The translations under genes and the position numbers were made by a program. A stretch of 64,000 nucleotides of DNA, taken from assembly GCF_000316685.1 (NCBI RefSeq), contig NC_019680.1, positions 1,675,501 to 1,739,500 on the forward strand, written 5' to 3'. Below the pieces are notes generated by a model, which was not told where the DNA came from, made no database searches, and saw only the letters and a program-made list of their open reading frames with translations. Shown piece by piece: positions 63,781 to 64,000 of this stretch. Position 1 is the stretch's first letter. Every line of letters starts with the position of its first letter. This DNA is from Synechococcus sp. PCC 6312 (GTDB lineage: Bacteria > Cyanobacteriota > Cyanobacteriia > Thermosynechococcales > Thermosynechococcaceae).

Positions 63781-64000
63781 ATGCAAACAGCCCCTATGAC
63801 CACAAAACAACCCCAGGCCAAGACAGGTGAAAACTTTGCAATGGCAGACTTTGGTGGATTTCAACAACTGCGGCAATATGTGTTTGAACCTGCAGAGGTT
63901 CCAGTTTCGGTTGAAGGTAAAATTTTTCTCAAGCAGGTTTTAGATTTAACCAGTGCCGAAATTTCCCTCAATAACTTGCCTCCAAATAAATCCATCCCCT
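63781..64000 (+). CDS. Cupin-domain protein, N-terminal part only
   Basis: ATG 63781 starts MQTAPMTTKQPQAKTGENFA; the first ATG or the sixth-codon ATG may be used. It continues MADFGGFQQLRQYVFEPAEV and FLKQVLDLTSAEISLNNLPP, the beginning of a cupin domain in which the metal-binding motif would come after the window end. No stop occurs before 64000. It is divergent from the HxlR regulator. Cupins of this type are small metal-binding proteins; the reaction is unknown. Confidence 0.7.
   Translation, partial: MQTAPMTTKQPQAKTGENFAMADFGGFQQLRQYVFEPAEVPVSVEGKIFLKQVLDLTSAEISLNNLPPNKSIP

Noticed and set aside
1-64000. CRISPR array accompanying the Cas4-like nuclease
   Set aside because: I see no regularly spaced direct repeats anywhere in the window and no cas genes. 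The nuclease is better called a RecB/Cas4-like family member.

Overview
The window looks like chromosomal DNA of a unicellular cyanobacterium. It carries a solanesyl-diphosphate synthase-like prenyltransferase, a CRR7-type NDH-1 factor, trpA, rsmE, a delta-9-type acyl desaturase, WG-repeat and DUF1400 exported proteins, and tRNA-Arg(ACG). The palindromic motif CCAGGCCTGG and its core AGGCCTGG recur throughout the right two thirds but are nearly absent from the first 20 kb. That contrast suggests the left part is acquired DNA. The lineage is an inference; there is no rRNA in the window.

Region 1 (1-18.3 kb) is an accessory island. From about 8.9 kb down to position 1, tightly packed minus-strand genes encode a ribbon-helix-helix-like regulator, winged-helix proteins, an AAA ATPase with C-terminal membrane helices, a YdjM/DUF457 membrane protein, a HerA/DUF87 ATPase (broken), an HlyD-like membrane protein and an exported protein that runs off the window. 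Then come a four-gene operon umuD - antitoxin - PIN toxin - umuC, a MarR regulator with a membrane protein, a Fe-S PD-(D/E)XK nuclease, RecQ with two small upstream genes, and an HNH endonuclease gene interrupted by a 27-bp palindromic repeat. Several genes are broken by small lesions: a 20-bp duplication, an A7 frameshift, nonsense codons and a lost start codon.

Region 2 (18.36-20.95 kb) is a three-level nest of insertion sequences. An IS630-type element is interrupted by an IS200-type element, which is itself interrupted by a second IS630-type element. Removing them in order restores each reading frame exactly.

Region 3 (21-47 kb) is an export locus. A giant (about 4,060-codon) exoprotein gene with FG-GAP, LamG, Calx-beta, RTX and DUF4114 features lies on the minus strand and is split by two in-frame TGA codons. 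Divergent from it is a plus-strand operon for an NHLM-type exporter: an ABC ATPase, an HlyD-type adaptor and a C39-peptidase ABC transporter. It is followed by seven genes or remnants of one precursor family. These have short double-glycine leaders (ERELTPEELEAIAGG type) in front of unusually large, mosaic, glycine-zipper-containing cores. I see no modification enzyme. This is the best candidate here for an undescribed system. An IS5-like transposase and a DUF2335 membrane protein end the block.

Region 4 (47-64 kb) is mostly core-genome DNA: a frameshifted ARPP-1-like gene coupled to a polynucleotide kinase-WYL protein, trpA, a 5'-nucleotidase, a D,D-carboxypeptidase, a DUF1400 protein, a prenyl synthase, rsmE, a WG-repeat protein, crr7, an ADP-ribosylglycohydrolase, a desaturase, an SDR protein, tRNA-Arg, and an HxlR regulator divergent from a cupin gene cut by the window end.
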